From Thermoprotei archaeon (lineage in GTDB: Archaea > Thermoproteota > Thermoprotei_A > Sulfolobales > Ignisphaeraceae), in the NCBI GenBank assembly GCA_003661905.1, contig QMXA01000061.1, positions 1-6,464 of the forward strand: a DNA stretch of 6,464 bases, given 5' to 3'. Below the pieces are notes generated by a model. The model was not told where the DNA came from, did no database searches, and saw only the letters and a list, made by a program, of their open reading frames with translations. This document shows, piece by piece, positions 1 to 5,994 of this stretch; positions within the stretch are counted from its first letter, which is position 1, and the number at the start of each line of letters is the position of its first letter. Position numbers and translations under genes: made by a program.

Positions 1-123
1 ACCTGATGGGCCAAGAATTACGAAGAATTCCCTAGGTTTTATCTCTAAATCAATATCCCTCAACGCCACTACATTTGGTGGAAAAATCTTCGTTAAATTC
101 TCTATCACTACCTCAACAACCAC
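1..123 (-). CDS. Sugar ABC transporter ATP-binding protein, MalK type (5' part only)
   Basis: Only the first 41 codons are in the window; the gene runs off at position 1. The N-terminus reads VVVEVVIENLTKIFPPN, then VALRDIDLEIKPREFF, and breaks off inside the Walker A loop at VILGPSG. This is the standard start of CUT1/MalK-type ATPases, the cytoplasmic subunit that hydrolyses ATP to drive sugar import through the two permeases encoded just upstream. The chosen start is GTG at 123-121: a GAGGTG ribosome site (136-131) lies 7 bases before it, and an in-frame TAG at 129-127 rules out anything earlier. A second GTG at 108-106 has its own GGAGG (127-123), but the spacing of 14 bases is long. The regulatory C-terminal domain of MalK proteins cannot be checked here. 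The assignment rests on the short sequence plus its place as last gene of a binding protein-permease-permease series. Confidence 0.85.
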   Translation of the reverse strand, partial: MVVEVVIENLTKIFPPNVVALRDIDLEIKPREFFVILGPSG

Positions 124-130
124 CTCCTAA

Positions 131-136
131 CACCTC
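131..136 (-). promoter_or_regulatory. Ribosome binding site deciding the GTG start of the ATPase
   Basis: GAGGTG on the minus strand, 7 bases upstream of GTG at 123. It supports this non-ATG start over the alternative GTG 15 bases further in, which is itself preceded by GGAGG at 127-123. Confidence 0.55.
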
Positions 137-164
137 ATTCCACTAAGTAATTAGGGTATGATCC

Positions 165-170
165 TATATA
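165..170 (-). promoter_or_regulatory. Possible internal TATA box ahead of the ATPase gene
   Basis: Minus-strand TATATA, just downstream of the second permease stop codon. An archaeal start site about 26 bases on would fall near 141, leaving a leader of roughly 18 bases that holds the GAGGTG ribosome site. The 50-base gap to the ATPase contrasts with gaps of 2 and 4 bases between the other transporter genes, so a separate promoter is plausible. Such short AT motifs are common by chance in this DNA. Confidence 0.3.
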
Positions 171-173
171 CAA

Positions 174-1052
174 TCACCTCTTCATAGCCCATCCTCTAAA
201 ACCACCCATATAATACCTATTGAATACAGCATATACAATTAGAGGAACCATCATAGCTAATACAGATCCAGCAGATAAAAGACCCCAATCAACCTGATAC
301 TGCCCTTTAAGTCTTGGAAGCATTTGTGTTATGACCATTTTATCAGGATCAAATATGAGCATTAAGGCAAAGAAGAAATCATTCCAAACCCATGCAAATT
401 GTAGTACTGCAGCAGATATTATACCTGGTAATGATATTGGAAGAACTATCTTAAAGAATATCTGCCTATTACTAGCACCATCAACACGAGCAGCTTCCTC
501 AAGCTCTACTGGAAGCATTGAGAAGAAGTTTCTGAGAAAGAATGTAATCCATGGAATACCCCATGATGAGTGAATAAGTATTAATCCAAGATATGTATTG
601 AGTAAATGCATTTTATGAAGCATGAAGAATATTGGTATAATAGTCATTTGCTGTGGAGCAGCCATTAGAAACAGTATTGTGACAAATAAATAGTTCTTAA
701 TTGGGAAACTAAAGCGTGCAAATGCATATGCAGCTAGAGCAGCTAGCATAGTAGGTATGAGTGTACTAGGAATAGCTATTATGAAGGAGTTCATGAACCC
801 ACGTAGTAATGAAAACATGGGATTGAATAAAGCCTCTACATAGTTCTTCAATGTTGGACTAAATGGGTATGGATTCCACCACCCACTAACAACTTCACTA
901 AAAGGCCTTATCGATGTCATAAATATACCTACAAATGGAAGAATCCATAAAACACCTATAACCCATGCAATGATATTAATTATTAACCACTTCAAAGGAG
1001 AACCAAGGAGTCCTCCACGAAAACCACTAATACTCCTCCCCCTACTACCCAT
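174..1052 (-). CDS. Sugar ABC transporter permease, MalG type
   Basis: Integral membrane subunit (292 aa) of a CUT1-family sugar importer, forming half of the translocation pore. Hydrophobic segments lie around residues 22-46, 87-110, 119-144, 152-175, 207-232 and 258-280, giving the usual six helices. The diagnostic EAA loop that docks on the ATPase is clear: EEAARVDGASNRQIF at 185-199 followed by KIVLP at 201-205, with the conserved Gly at 192. The C-terminal NRYYMGGFRGWAMK resembles the G-rich tail typical of MalG proteins. ATG 1052 is preceded by GGTGA (1063-1059) lying inside the end of the upstream permease gene, and the two genes are only 2 bases apart, so translation is probably coupled. 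The basic N-terminal extension (GSRGR, FRGG) precedes the first helix. Family assignment is firm; the transported sugar is inferred from context. Confidence 0.95.
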   Translation of the reverse strand: MGSRGRSISGFRGGLLGSPLKWLIINIIAWVIGVLWILPFVGIFMTSIRPFSEVVSGWWNPYPFSPTLKNYVEALFNPMFSLLRGFMNSFIIAIPSTLIPTMLAALAAYAFARFSFPIKNYLFVTILFLMAAPQQMTIIPIFFMLHKMHLLNTYLGLILIHSSWGIPWITFFLRNFFSMLPVELEEAARVDGASNRQIFFKIVLPISLPGIISAAVLQFAWVWNDFFFALMLIFDPDKMVITQMLPRLKGQYQVDWGLLSAGSVLAMMVPLIVYAVFNRYYMGGFRGWAMKR

Positions 1053-1054
1053 GT

Positions 1055-1969
1055 CTATTCACCCTTAGTAGCTATCTTTATCCATATAATTACAACAGGC
1101 AATGTAATTACTGTAAGAATAGCTGCTACAGCAGCAGCCATGGGGTAGTTCTGTACTCTAGCAAAGTAATCATACATGAGTAGAGCTAGTACCATTGATG
1201 CACCTCCAGGCCCTCCTTGCGTTGATGCATAGACTATGTCAAATATCTTCAAATCCCACAGTATTGTCATAGCTAACACAGTTATAGTAACAGGCTTAAG
1301 TAGTGGAACAATTATTTTGAAGAGAATTGTCTTGAAATCAGCCCCATCAACAATAGCTGCCTCAATAATCTCTCTCGGAATTGAGGCTAGACCAGCTGAA
1401 TATATCGTTACACTAAAGCCAGTCCATAACCATATTGATCCAAGTATTAAGGAGAATAATGCTGTATCGGGATATATAGTCCAGCTCTTAGCTAGCCATC
1501 TCAACCCAATTATCTTTAGAAAAAGATTTACAACACCAAGATCCTTATCAAAAGAGAACTGTATAAGTAATCCACCAACTATCATTGGAATAACCATTCC
1601 CAAGAATATAAATGATCTAATAATAGCACCGCCTCTTACATGTTGGAAGAGCACTGCTAGGAGAAGACCAAGTATTATGGTTAGGGGGAGATGTAGTGCA
1701 ATCCATATAATGTTATGTATTATAGCCCCCATGGGAAATGTCATTGTCTTTATTCCATAGGAATTTATGAATTTAGGACTTGAAAGTACTTTGTAATAAT
1801 TCTCTAAACCAGAAGATCTACCACCAATTATATCAATACCTGGTATGGGATTTATATTGAAGCTCAGAATTATAGTTGCAACAATAGGGTATACAACAAA
1901 TATTGTGATGAGTATGAGGCCAGGGATTAAAAAAGAAAATCTGTTTAGAGCTGAGCCACCTATTTTCAT
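1055..1969 (-). CDS. Sugar ABC transporter permease, MalF type
   Basis: First permease (304 aa) of the pair, partner of the MalG-type protein that follows it by 2 bases. Helices are apparent around 11-36, 83-108, 117-137, 170-195, 225-247 and 276-299. The cytoplasmic EAA loop is EIIEAAIVDGADFKTILFKI at 200-219, then IVPLLKP, with the invariant Gly at 209. The TQGGPGGAS stretch near 250-258 matches the TxGGP signature of MalF/UgpA-like permeases. At about 300 residues it is the compact form, without the long periplasmic insertion of enterobacterial MalF, as is usual in archaea and Gram-positives. ATG 1969 lies 4 bases after the binding-protein stop, with AAGGA (1982-1978) as ribosome site 8 bases upstream and inside the preceding gene. 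A segment rich in Ile/Gly/Pro (residues 38-52) separates the first helix from the next. Confidence 0.95.
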   Translation of the reverse strand: MKIGGSALNRFSFLIPGLILITIFVVYPIVATIILSFNINPIPGIDIIGGRSSGLENYYKVLSSPKFINSYGIKTMTFPMGAIIHNIIWIALHLPLTIILGLLLAVLFQHVRGGAIIRSFIFLGMVIPMIVGGLLIQFSFDKDLGVVNLFLKIIGLRWLAKSWTIYPDTALFSLILGSIWLWTGFSVTIYSAGLASIPREIIEAAIVDGADFKTILFKIIVPLLKPVTITVLAMTILWDLKIFDIVYASTQGGPGGASMVLALLMYDYFARVQNYPMAAAVAAILTVITLPVVIIWIKIATKGE

Positions 1970-1973
1970 GGTA

Positions 1974-3314
1974 CTATTCCTTTGGGAAGTTTACTGTGAG
2001 TGTATTCAGTACCTGGTCTAATTTACCTGGCTCAACCCATAATAACTTTAGCTGATCCCAGAACAGCTTTTGCCAATCACCACCAACAGTATCGTCTAGA
2101 TCCGGCATTGGACTCATTTCCTTAAGCTTTGTAAAGACTTCCTGCATAGGTTTCCAATGATCCTCCATACTAACCTTTAGCCATGTAGCGAATTTACCTG
2201 CCTTAGTACCTGCATGTACTTTCTGACCTTCAGTAGCAAGCCATTTAGCTAGTAACAATGCTTCCTCCTTATGCTCAGTATACTTTGGAACAATAATGTA
2301 GTCAGTACCCATAACAACTCCTTTGCAACCTGGAAGTGGGAAGAATCCTAAATCACCAGGATCTTCAACCATGCCAGTAATCCATGTACCCATGAAGTAC
2401 AGTGCATAGTCACCTTTCCACCATAGCTCAAGAGCTCTAGTCCACTCAATAGGTTCACTGAAATAACCCTCCTTAATCAATGGAACTAAGTAGTCCTCAA
2501 ATACACTTCTTGCTTGAGGATCTGTGAACTTCACTTCACCATTAATTAGCTTAAGCTGCAGATCAGTACCGCCAAAGGTTATGATGAAGTGCTCAGTTAC
2601 ATCACTTATAGGCCATCCAACACCATCTCCAGTTACAATGGGTGGTCCTCCAAGTATGTCCTTAAGCTTATCGAGTAGTGTAAGGAACTCATCCCATGTC
2701 TTAGGGGGTTCTAAACCATGTTTTTGGAAGAATGACTTTCTATACCAGAAACCAGGTTTAGCCCATGCAGTGAATGGAAGACCATATATCTTACCACCTG
2801 ATTTAACAGGATCGAATATACCCTTAATGAAATCATCAGTACTGACAAGACCGCTTAAGTCAAGGAGATGGCCTTGATCTCCCATTTTCTTAGCCCACCA
2901 ACCCCATGCAGTAAAGATAACATCACCAGGAGCCATTTTTGCTGCGAATTGTGGTGGAGCTACTGATGCTAAATCCTCAGCTCTATAAATTCTATACTCA
3001 ACTTTGATGTTGGGATGTTCACGCTCAAATGCTTTCAAAACCTCTGTAAAAGCCTCCATCTCAGCACCTGCCCAAGGACCAATAACAACTAGCGTTACTG
3101 GTGCTTGAATTATAGTTGTTGGAGTAGTAAGTGTTGTAACTATGGTTGCAGGAGTAGTTTGAGTCACATAATGCGTTACAGTCTCTGTTTCAGTAGTTGT
3201 TACTGTAACTACTCCTGGTCTTATAGTTCCAAAACCAATTCCATAACCTACTCCAATTCCTATAATGAGAGCAATTACTATGGCAATAGTGAATTTAGTT
3301 GTTTGGGGATCCAA
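1974..3314 (-). CDS. Extracellular sugar-binding protein of ABC transporter, membrane-anchored
   Basis: Solute-binding protein family 1 (MalE-like, 446 aa), expected on the outer face of the cytoplasmic membrane, delivering sugar to the permeases encoded next. Residues 8-29 form a hydrophobic helix (Ile/Gly-rich). No Cys is present in this region, so there is no lipobox. Residues 36-68 are a Thr/Val-rich stalk, probably glycosylated, of the kind seen in crenarchaeal surface proteins. The binding fold follows from about 73: VTLVVIGPW, AFEREHPNIKVEYR (95-108), GKIYGLPFTAW (174-184), GLEPPKTWDEF (200-210) and GDYALYFMGTW (301-311), all typical of the family. Many Trp and Tyr residues fit a carbohydrate pocket. 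The start is TTG at 3314-3312, shown by a GGTGG ribosome site 7 bases upstream; no in-frame ATG or GTG lies between it and the preceding in-frame TAG. The substrate is probably trehalose or maltose, judging from treT nearby, but this is inference. Confidence 0.93.
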   Translation of the reverse strand: MDPQTTKFTIAIVIALIIGIGVGYGIGFGTIRPGVVTVTTTETETVTHYVTQTTPATIVTTLTTPTTIIQAPVTLVVIGPWAGAEMEAFTEVLKAFEREHPNIKVEYRIYRAEDLASVAPPQFAAKMAPGDVIFTAWGWWAKKMGDQGHLLDLSGLVSTDDFIKGIFDPVKSGGKIYGLPFTAWAKPGFWYRKSFFQKHGLEPPKTWDEFLTLLDKLKDILGGPPIVTGDGVGWPISDVTEHFIITFGGTDLQLKLINGEVKFTDPQARSVFEDYLVPLIKEGYFSEPIEWTRALELWWKGDYALYFMGTWITGMVEDPGDLGFFPLPGCKGVVMGTDYIIVPKYTEHKEEALLLAKWLATEGQKVHAGTKAGKFATWLKVSMEDHWKPMQEVFTKLKEMSPMPDLDDTVGGDWQKLFWDQLKLLWVEPGKLDQVLNTLTVNFPKE

Positions 3315-3321
3315 GACTTCT

Positions 3322-3326
3322 CCACC
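3322..3326 (-). promoter_or_regulatory. Ribosome binding site deciding the TTG start of the binding protein
   Basis: Minus-strand GGTGG, 7 bases before TTG 3314. The regulator gene uses the same GGTGG motif at nearly the same spacing (4533-4529, 6 bases before its ATG). This supports TTG as the true start, since no in-frame ATG precedes the signal-anchor helix. Confidence 0.6.
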
Positions 3327-3334
3327 CAGAAATC

Positions 3335-3352
3335 TATCACTAGTTAGTGAAA
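3335..3352. promoter_or_regulatory. Candidate operator, TATCAC-N6-GTGAAA, in the binding-protein leader
   Basis: On the plus strand TCACTA-GT-TAGTGA (3337-3350) is a perfect inverted repeat with 6-base arms. It sits inside the wider TATCAC-N6-GTGAAA (3335-3352), close to the Thermococcales sugar-regulon motif TATCAC-N5-GTGATA as I recall it, but with one extra base in the spacer. It ends 20 bases before the TTG start codon and overlaps the transcription start predicted from the TATA-like element at 3368-3374, a position suited to repression. Its CTATCA half (3334-3339) is also the half-site of the palindrome on the treT start. Confidence 0.45.
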
Positions 3353-3363
3353 AATTATTCCAC

Positions 3364-3378
3364 AGACTTAATAAGTCT
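3364..3378 (-). promoter_or_regulatory. Palindromic TATA-like element, probable promoter of transporter genes
   Basis: The minus strand carries AGACTTA-T-TAAGTCT, a perfect inverted repeat with 7-base arms around one base. Its centre, TTATTAA (3374-3368), is TATA-like and would place transcription start near 3345, about 30 bases before the TTG start, leaving room for the ribosome site. It may be both TATA box and protein-binding site. An alternative TATA, TTATTTAA at 3420-3413, would give a leader of about 77 bases. Confidence 0.4.
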
Positions 3379-3440
3379 ATCTAGTGCATAGACATGGAAG
3401 CTATACATAGAGTTAAATAATGAACGAATATAGAACAGAT

Positions 3441-3464
3441 ATTACCTAGAAGTAACTAGGTAAT
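3441..3464. repeat. 24-bp inverted repeat between regulator and binding-protein genes
   Basis: Perfect 9-base arms ATTACCTAG (3441-3449) and CTAGGTAAT (3456-3464) flank a 6-base spacer. It begins 18 bases after the regulator stop codon (minus-strand sense) and lies upstream of both candidate TATA boxes for the binding-protein gene. Two readings are possible: an operator or activator site for the transporter operon, or a hairpin at the 3' end of the regulator mRNA. No T-run follows it on the minus strand, which weighs against a simple terminator. The sequence differs from the TATCAC-type site at 3335-3352. Confidence 0.5.
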
Positions 3465-3481
3465 TACAATCAAATATTTTT

Positions 3482-4522
3482 TCAGGTAAACACTACTTCT
3501 ATATACCTTGCTTCAATATCCTCTACTGAAGCACCTAGACCCCCTACATTAATTCGATTACCATCCTTAGTCTCAACTACGAGACTGCGAATAAGATCGT
3601 GAGCTCTTGTTTCTTTAACATAGCCCTCGATTTCTATAGGTTCTTTATCTATAACTCTATAGCCTCTTATCTTAACCCAAGCATTATAGCCAAGCTTCAT
3701 GCCATCATTTATTAACACAATTGATAGCCAGTGATGAGCAGTTTTGTATTGTTTATTGGGTGTAATGCTGAATTCCTTTATTCTCTTCGCAATTCTCCAA
3801 TAACCATGGTAGAATGTTTCATTAAGTAGGAGTATAAGCTCCCACTCATTTGTAAATAATGTATATGTCTTACCAAATATTACTGCACTTGATAGATCTG
3901 TCTCGATAGCATTAATGATTCCTGTTGGGAGAATTCTTATATCGATATTATTTAAATAAAGCAACTGCTCTAAAGCTCTAGATATTGATGGTCTGAATGT
4001 AAGTGTTGCTGTAAAGACTATTGATTGATCACTTAATAATTTCTTATAGAGAGTATTTGCTAGTTTATTGAGTAATTCCTCTGAAACAATCATAAACCCA
4101 TCTATATTCATGTTATTGAGAATGTCCTTAGTTCTCTCTATACTCATTTCATGACTACTTGATAACCATATTAATGGTTCTTCATGTTTAATTGAGCCAT
4201 ATAACCTGTTCAATTCTTCAATAACTCTTTTATTTAGAGCAAGTATATCCTCAATATATTTCCTTACATAGTAATTCAAAGCAATGTATGGTGGGACAGC
4301 CTTATATATTCTAGGTCTACCAGCCTTTACCTCAACAAGTCCCTTACTTGCTAATGATTCGAGAACATCATATATTCTTGGAAGAGGTATTCCAGCTTTA
4401 GATGATATCTTTGGAGCTGTCGCTTCGCCAAGAGATAAAAGTGCTAAATAGGCTTTTCCCTCATATCCCTTCAAACCTATGAATTCAAGAAACTCTAAGA
4501 TCTCTTTATTCTTTCTATCCAT
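3482..4522 (-). CDS. TrmB-family sugar-sensing transcriptional regulator
   Basis: A 346-aa protein, close to the roughly 340 aa of Thermococcus TrmB. The N-terminal winged helix-turn-helix spans about residues 8-76: FIGLKGYEGKAYLALLSLGE, then APKISSKAGIPLPRIYDVLE (36-55), with wing and end LVEVKAGRPRIYKAVPP. Residues 82-112 look like the helical dimerisation linker. The C-terminal sugar-binding domain starts near 116 (EPLIWL) and ends in VGGLGASVEDIEARYIEVVF, matching the GG-x-x-A-x-x-ED end of TrmB effector domains. From memory, Gly and Glu six apart in this stretch contact sugar in T. litoralis TrmB; here they would be G328 and E334. In Thermococcales, TrmB represses trehalose/maltose transporter genes and releases DNA on binding sugar; TrmB-like paralogues can also activate. 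ATG 4522 has GGTGG (4533-4529) 6 bases upstream. It precedes the transporter genes on the same strand and is divergent from treT, so local and auto-regulation are likely. Confidence 0.92.
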   Translation of the reverse strand: MDRKNKEILEFLEFIGLKGYEGKAYLALLSLGEATAPKISSKAGIPLPRIYDVLESLASKGLVEVKAGRPRIYKAVPPYIALNYYVRKYIEDILALNKRVIEELNRLYGSIKHEEPLIWLSSSHEMSIERTKDILNNMNIDGFMIVSEELLNKLANTLYKKLLSDQSIVFTATLTFRPSISRALEQLLYLNNIDIRILPTGIINAIETDLSSAVIFGKTYTLFTNEWELILLLNETFYHGYWRIAKRIKEFSITPNKQYKTAHHWLSIVLINDGMKLGYNAWVKIRGYRVIDKEPIEIEGYVKETRAHDLIRSLVVETKDGNRINVGGLGASVEDIEARYIEVVFT

Positions 4523-4570
4523 TATGTACCACCAAATATATACCTGTGAGTAGTAAATTAGTAGGAAAAC

Positions 4571-4580
4571 AGATATATCT
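4571..4580 (-). promoter_or_regulatory. Probable TATA box of the regulator gene
   Basis: AGATATATCT is a perfect 10-bp palindrome containing TATATC. Read on the minus strand it would start transcription near 4549, giving a leader of about 27 bases with GGTGG at 4533-4529. On the plus strand it is about 70 bases from the treT start, so it better fits the regulator. A second TATATATT-like run nearer the gene (about 4543-4535) is too close to the ATG to act as TATA box for a leadered mRNA. Confidence 0.4.
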
Positions 4581-4596
4581 CTTGCTCAATATCAGA

Positions 4597-4607
4597 TTAT
4601 GTACATA
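4597..4607 (+). promoter_or_regulatory. Possible TATA box of treT
   Basis: Plus-strand TTATGTACATA includes the 10-bp palindrome TATGTACATA (4598-4607). A start site about 25 bases on would fall near 4626, leaving a short leader with GAGGT at 4635-4639. The match to a TATA consensus is only fair. ATTATGTAC (4596-4604) recurs exactly at 4521-4529, across the regulator start codon. Confidence 0.3.
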
Positions 4608-4642
4608 GCACATCAGTATGTAAATCTACTTCAAGAGGTAAA

Positions 4643-4660
4643 ATACTATCATGATAGTAT
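4643..4660. promoter_or_regulatory. Perfect 18-bp palindrome over the treT start codon, candidate operator
   Basis: ATACTATCATGATAGTAT reads the same on both strands, with its centre inside the ATG of treT (4651-4653). Its halves CTATCA/TGATAG match one half of the inverted repeat in the binding-protein leader (3334-3339) and resemble TATCAC/GTGATA half-sites known from Thermococcales sugar regulons. It lies downstream of any promoter for treT, so a bound protein would block initiation or elongation. It could also fold into an RNA stem hiding the start codon. Ribosome site GAGGT (4635-4639) is 11 bases before the ATG, rather far. Confidence 0.5.
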
Positions 4661-5889
4661 CTAACTTACCCAGGAGAAATCTAAGTGATTATAGAGATAT
4701 TATTGGAGATGAAGGTATAAATAGAATAATCAGTATGGCTGATAAAGTTAAAGGATATAGCATTACCCATGTTAACTCTACTTCCTTCGGAGGTGGAGTT
4801 GCAGAATTACTACGTTCAATAGTTCCAATAATGAATTCTATTGGTGTAAAAACTTCTTGGGAAGTTATTGAAGCTTCTTGGGAGTTCTTCATCGTAACGA
4901 AGAAAATTCATAATGCACTTCAAGGAGCTGAAATAAACTTAACAAATAATGAAAAACAGCTATATCTAGAAATAAATAGAGAAAATGCTATTAACAAACT
5001 CCGCCTAGATTCAGACATTATCATAGTCCATGATCCCCAACCTCTAGCACTAAGAAAATTCACTAGTAATAACCGTAAGTGGATTTGGAGGTGTCATATA
5101 GATCTTAGCTCACCTTACAAAGGTATTTGGAATTTCATCTCTGAGATTTTGAGAGATTATAATGCATCAATATTCCATATGAAAGAGTACATTCATCCAG
5201 AAATTCCTACACCTAAGAAATATGTAATGCCACCTTCAATCGATCCATTAAGTGATAAAAACAGAGAACTTTCCCAAACAAAGATACTTAAAGTACTAAA
5301 TAGATATGGAATTGATCCTAATAAACCAATACTAATTCAAGTTGCAAGATTTGATCCATGGAAAGACCCTCTAGGAGCTATTGATACCTACAGACTCGTT
5401 AAGAGAGAAATACCCCATGTACAGTTATTGTTAATTGCTAGCATGGCTCATGACGATCCTGAAGGATGGATCTACCTTGAAAAGGCCATTAGACATGCGG
5501 GAGAGGATAGAGATATACATTTTCTAACAAATCTCATTGGAGTTGGTTCATTGGAAGTAAATGCTTTCCAAAGAGCTGCATCCATTGCATTACAACTATC
5601 CATTAGAGAAGGATTTGGACTTGCAGTAGCTGAGGCTCTTTGGAAACGAACACCAGTAGTAGCTAGGCCAAGTGGTGGTATAAAACTGCAAGTCATAGAT
5701 GGTGAAACAGGGTATTTAGTCAATAGTATTGAAGAAGCTGCTAGGAAAGTTATTTATTTATTAAAGAACCCTAGTGTAAGGAAAAAACTGGGAGAAAATG
5801 GACATAGACATATAAAGGAGAACTTCATAATAACGAAACATATTGAAAACTACTTAAAAATATTGAAGGAGGTTATAAGGAATCAATAA
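4651..5889 (+). CDS. treT: Trehalose synthase, glycosyltransferring type (TreT)
   Basis: Cytoplasmic GT4-family (GT-B fold) retaining glycosyltransferase, 412 aa. TreT catalyses ADP- or UDP-glucose + glucose = trehalose + nucleoside diphosphate; in Thermococcus it is reversible and serves a transporter cluster, while the Thermoproteus enzyme is described as synthetic. The sequence closely follows the Pyrococcus/Thermococcus enzyme as I recall it: YRDIIGDE (14-21), HVNSTSFGGGVAELL (40-54), FFIVTKKIHNALQG (79-92), IVHDPQP (125-131), IWRCHIDLS (145-153), VMPPSIDPLSDKN (192-204), QVARFDPWKDP (230-240), ASMAHDDPEGW (263-273), EVNAFQRA (302-309), SIREGFGLAVAEALWK (317-332) and SGGIKLQV (341-348). 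R233 and K238 are the expected diphosphate-binding pair, and E320...E328 is the EX7E motif. An in-frame TAA at 4639-4641 excludes an earlier start. The gene is divergent from the TrmB-type regulator and stands apart from the transporter genes, which suggests processing of imported trehalose to activated glucose plus glucose. Confidence 0.94.
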   Translation: MIVSNLPRRNLSDYRDIIGDEGINRIISMADKVKGYSITHVNSTSFGGGVAELLRSIVPIMNSIGVKTSWEVIEASWEFFIVTKKIHNALQGAEINLTNNEKQLYLEINRENAINKLRLDSDIIIVHDPQPLALRKFTSNNRKWIWRCHIDLSSPYKGIWNFISEILRDYNASIFHMKEYIHPEIPTPKKYVMPPSIDPLSDKNRELSQTKILKVLNRYGIDPNKPILIQVARFDPWKDPLGAIDTYRLVKREIPHVQLLLIASMAHDDPEGWIYLEKAIRHAGEDRDIHFLTNLIGVGSLEVNAFQRAASIALQLSIREGFGLAVAEALWKRTPVVARPSGGIKLQVIDGETGYLVNSIEEAARKVIYLLKNPSVRKKLGENGHRHIKENFIITKHIENYLKILKEVIRNQ

Positions 5890-5908
5890 ATATTGAGGAA
5901 ACATATTC

Positions 5909-5925
5909 TTGAAACTAAATTTCAA
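5909..5925 (+). repeat. Small inverted repeat after treT
   Basis: TTGAAA-CTAAA-TTTCAA, with 6-base arms around a 5-base loop, starting 20 bases after the treT stop. It is AT-rich and would be a weak stem at high temperature. It may mark the mRNA 3' end or be chance; no strong T-run follows. Confidence 0.25.
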
Positions 5926-5994
5926 CTATACCTAAGGATAATGATGTATTTTAGAATAATACTGATTTCTTACTCAATAAAGTAGGGGGCTTGA

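Noticed and set aside
1236..1760. 174-codon open frame on the plus strand
   Set aside because: It lies wholly opposite the MalF-type permease gene, has low-complexity composition reflecting the antisense of hydrophobic codons, and resembles no family.
2524..2877. 117-codon open frame on the plus strand
   Set aside because: Antisense shadow of the conserved core of the sugar-binding protein, without coding character.
3193..3212. Nested palindrome GTAGTT-N8-AACTAC in the binding-protein gene
   Set aside because: It falls in the Thr/Val repeat codons (ACN and GTN mixtures readily make self-complementary runs), so codon content explains it.
3105..3347. Cys/Ser/Tyr-rich 80-codon open frame on the plus strand
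   Set aside because: Its odd composition is the complement of the Thr/Val-rich stalk codons of the binding protein; not a gene.
5472..5723. 83-codon open frame on the minus strand
   Set aside because: Opposite the most conserved part of treT (EX7E region), which explains the open frame.
5938..5966. Possible C/D box small RNA: ATGATG-like C box followed by CTGA
   Set aside because: The C box deviates in its last base, there is no C' / D' pair, and the expected flanking terminal stem is absent. Single boxes like these occur by chance in AT-rich DNA.
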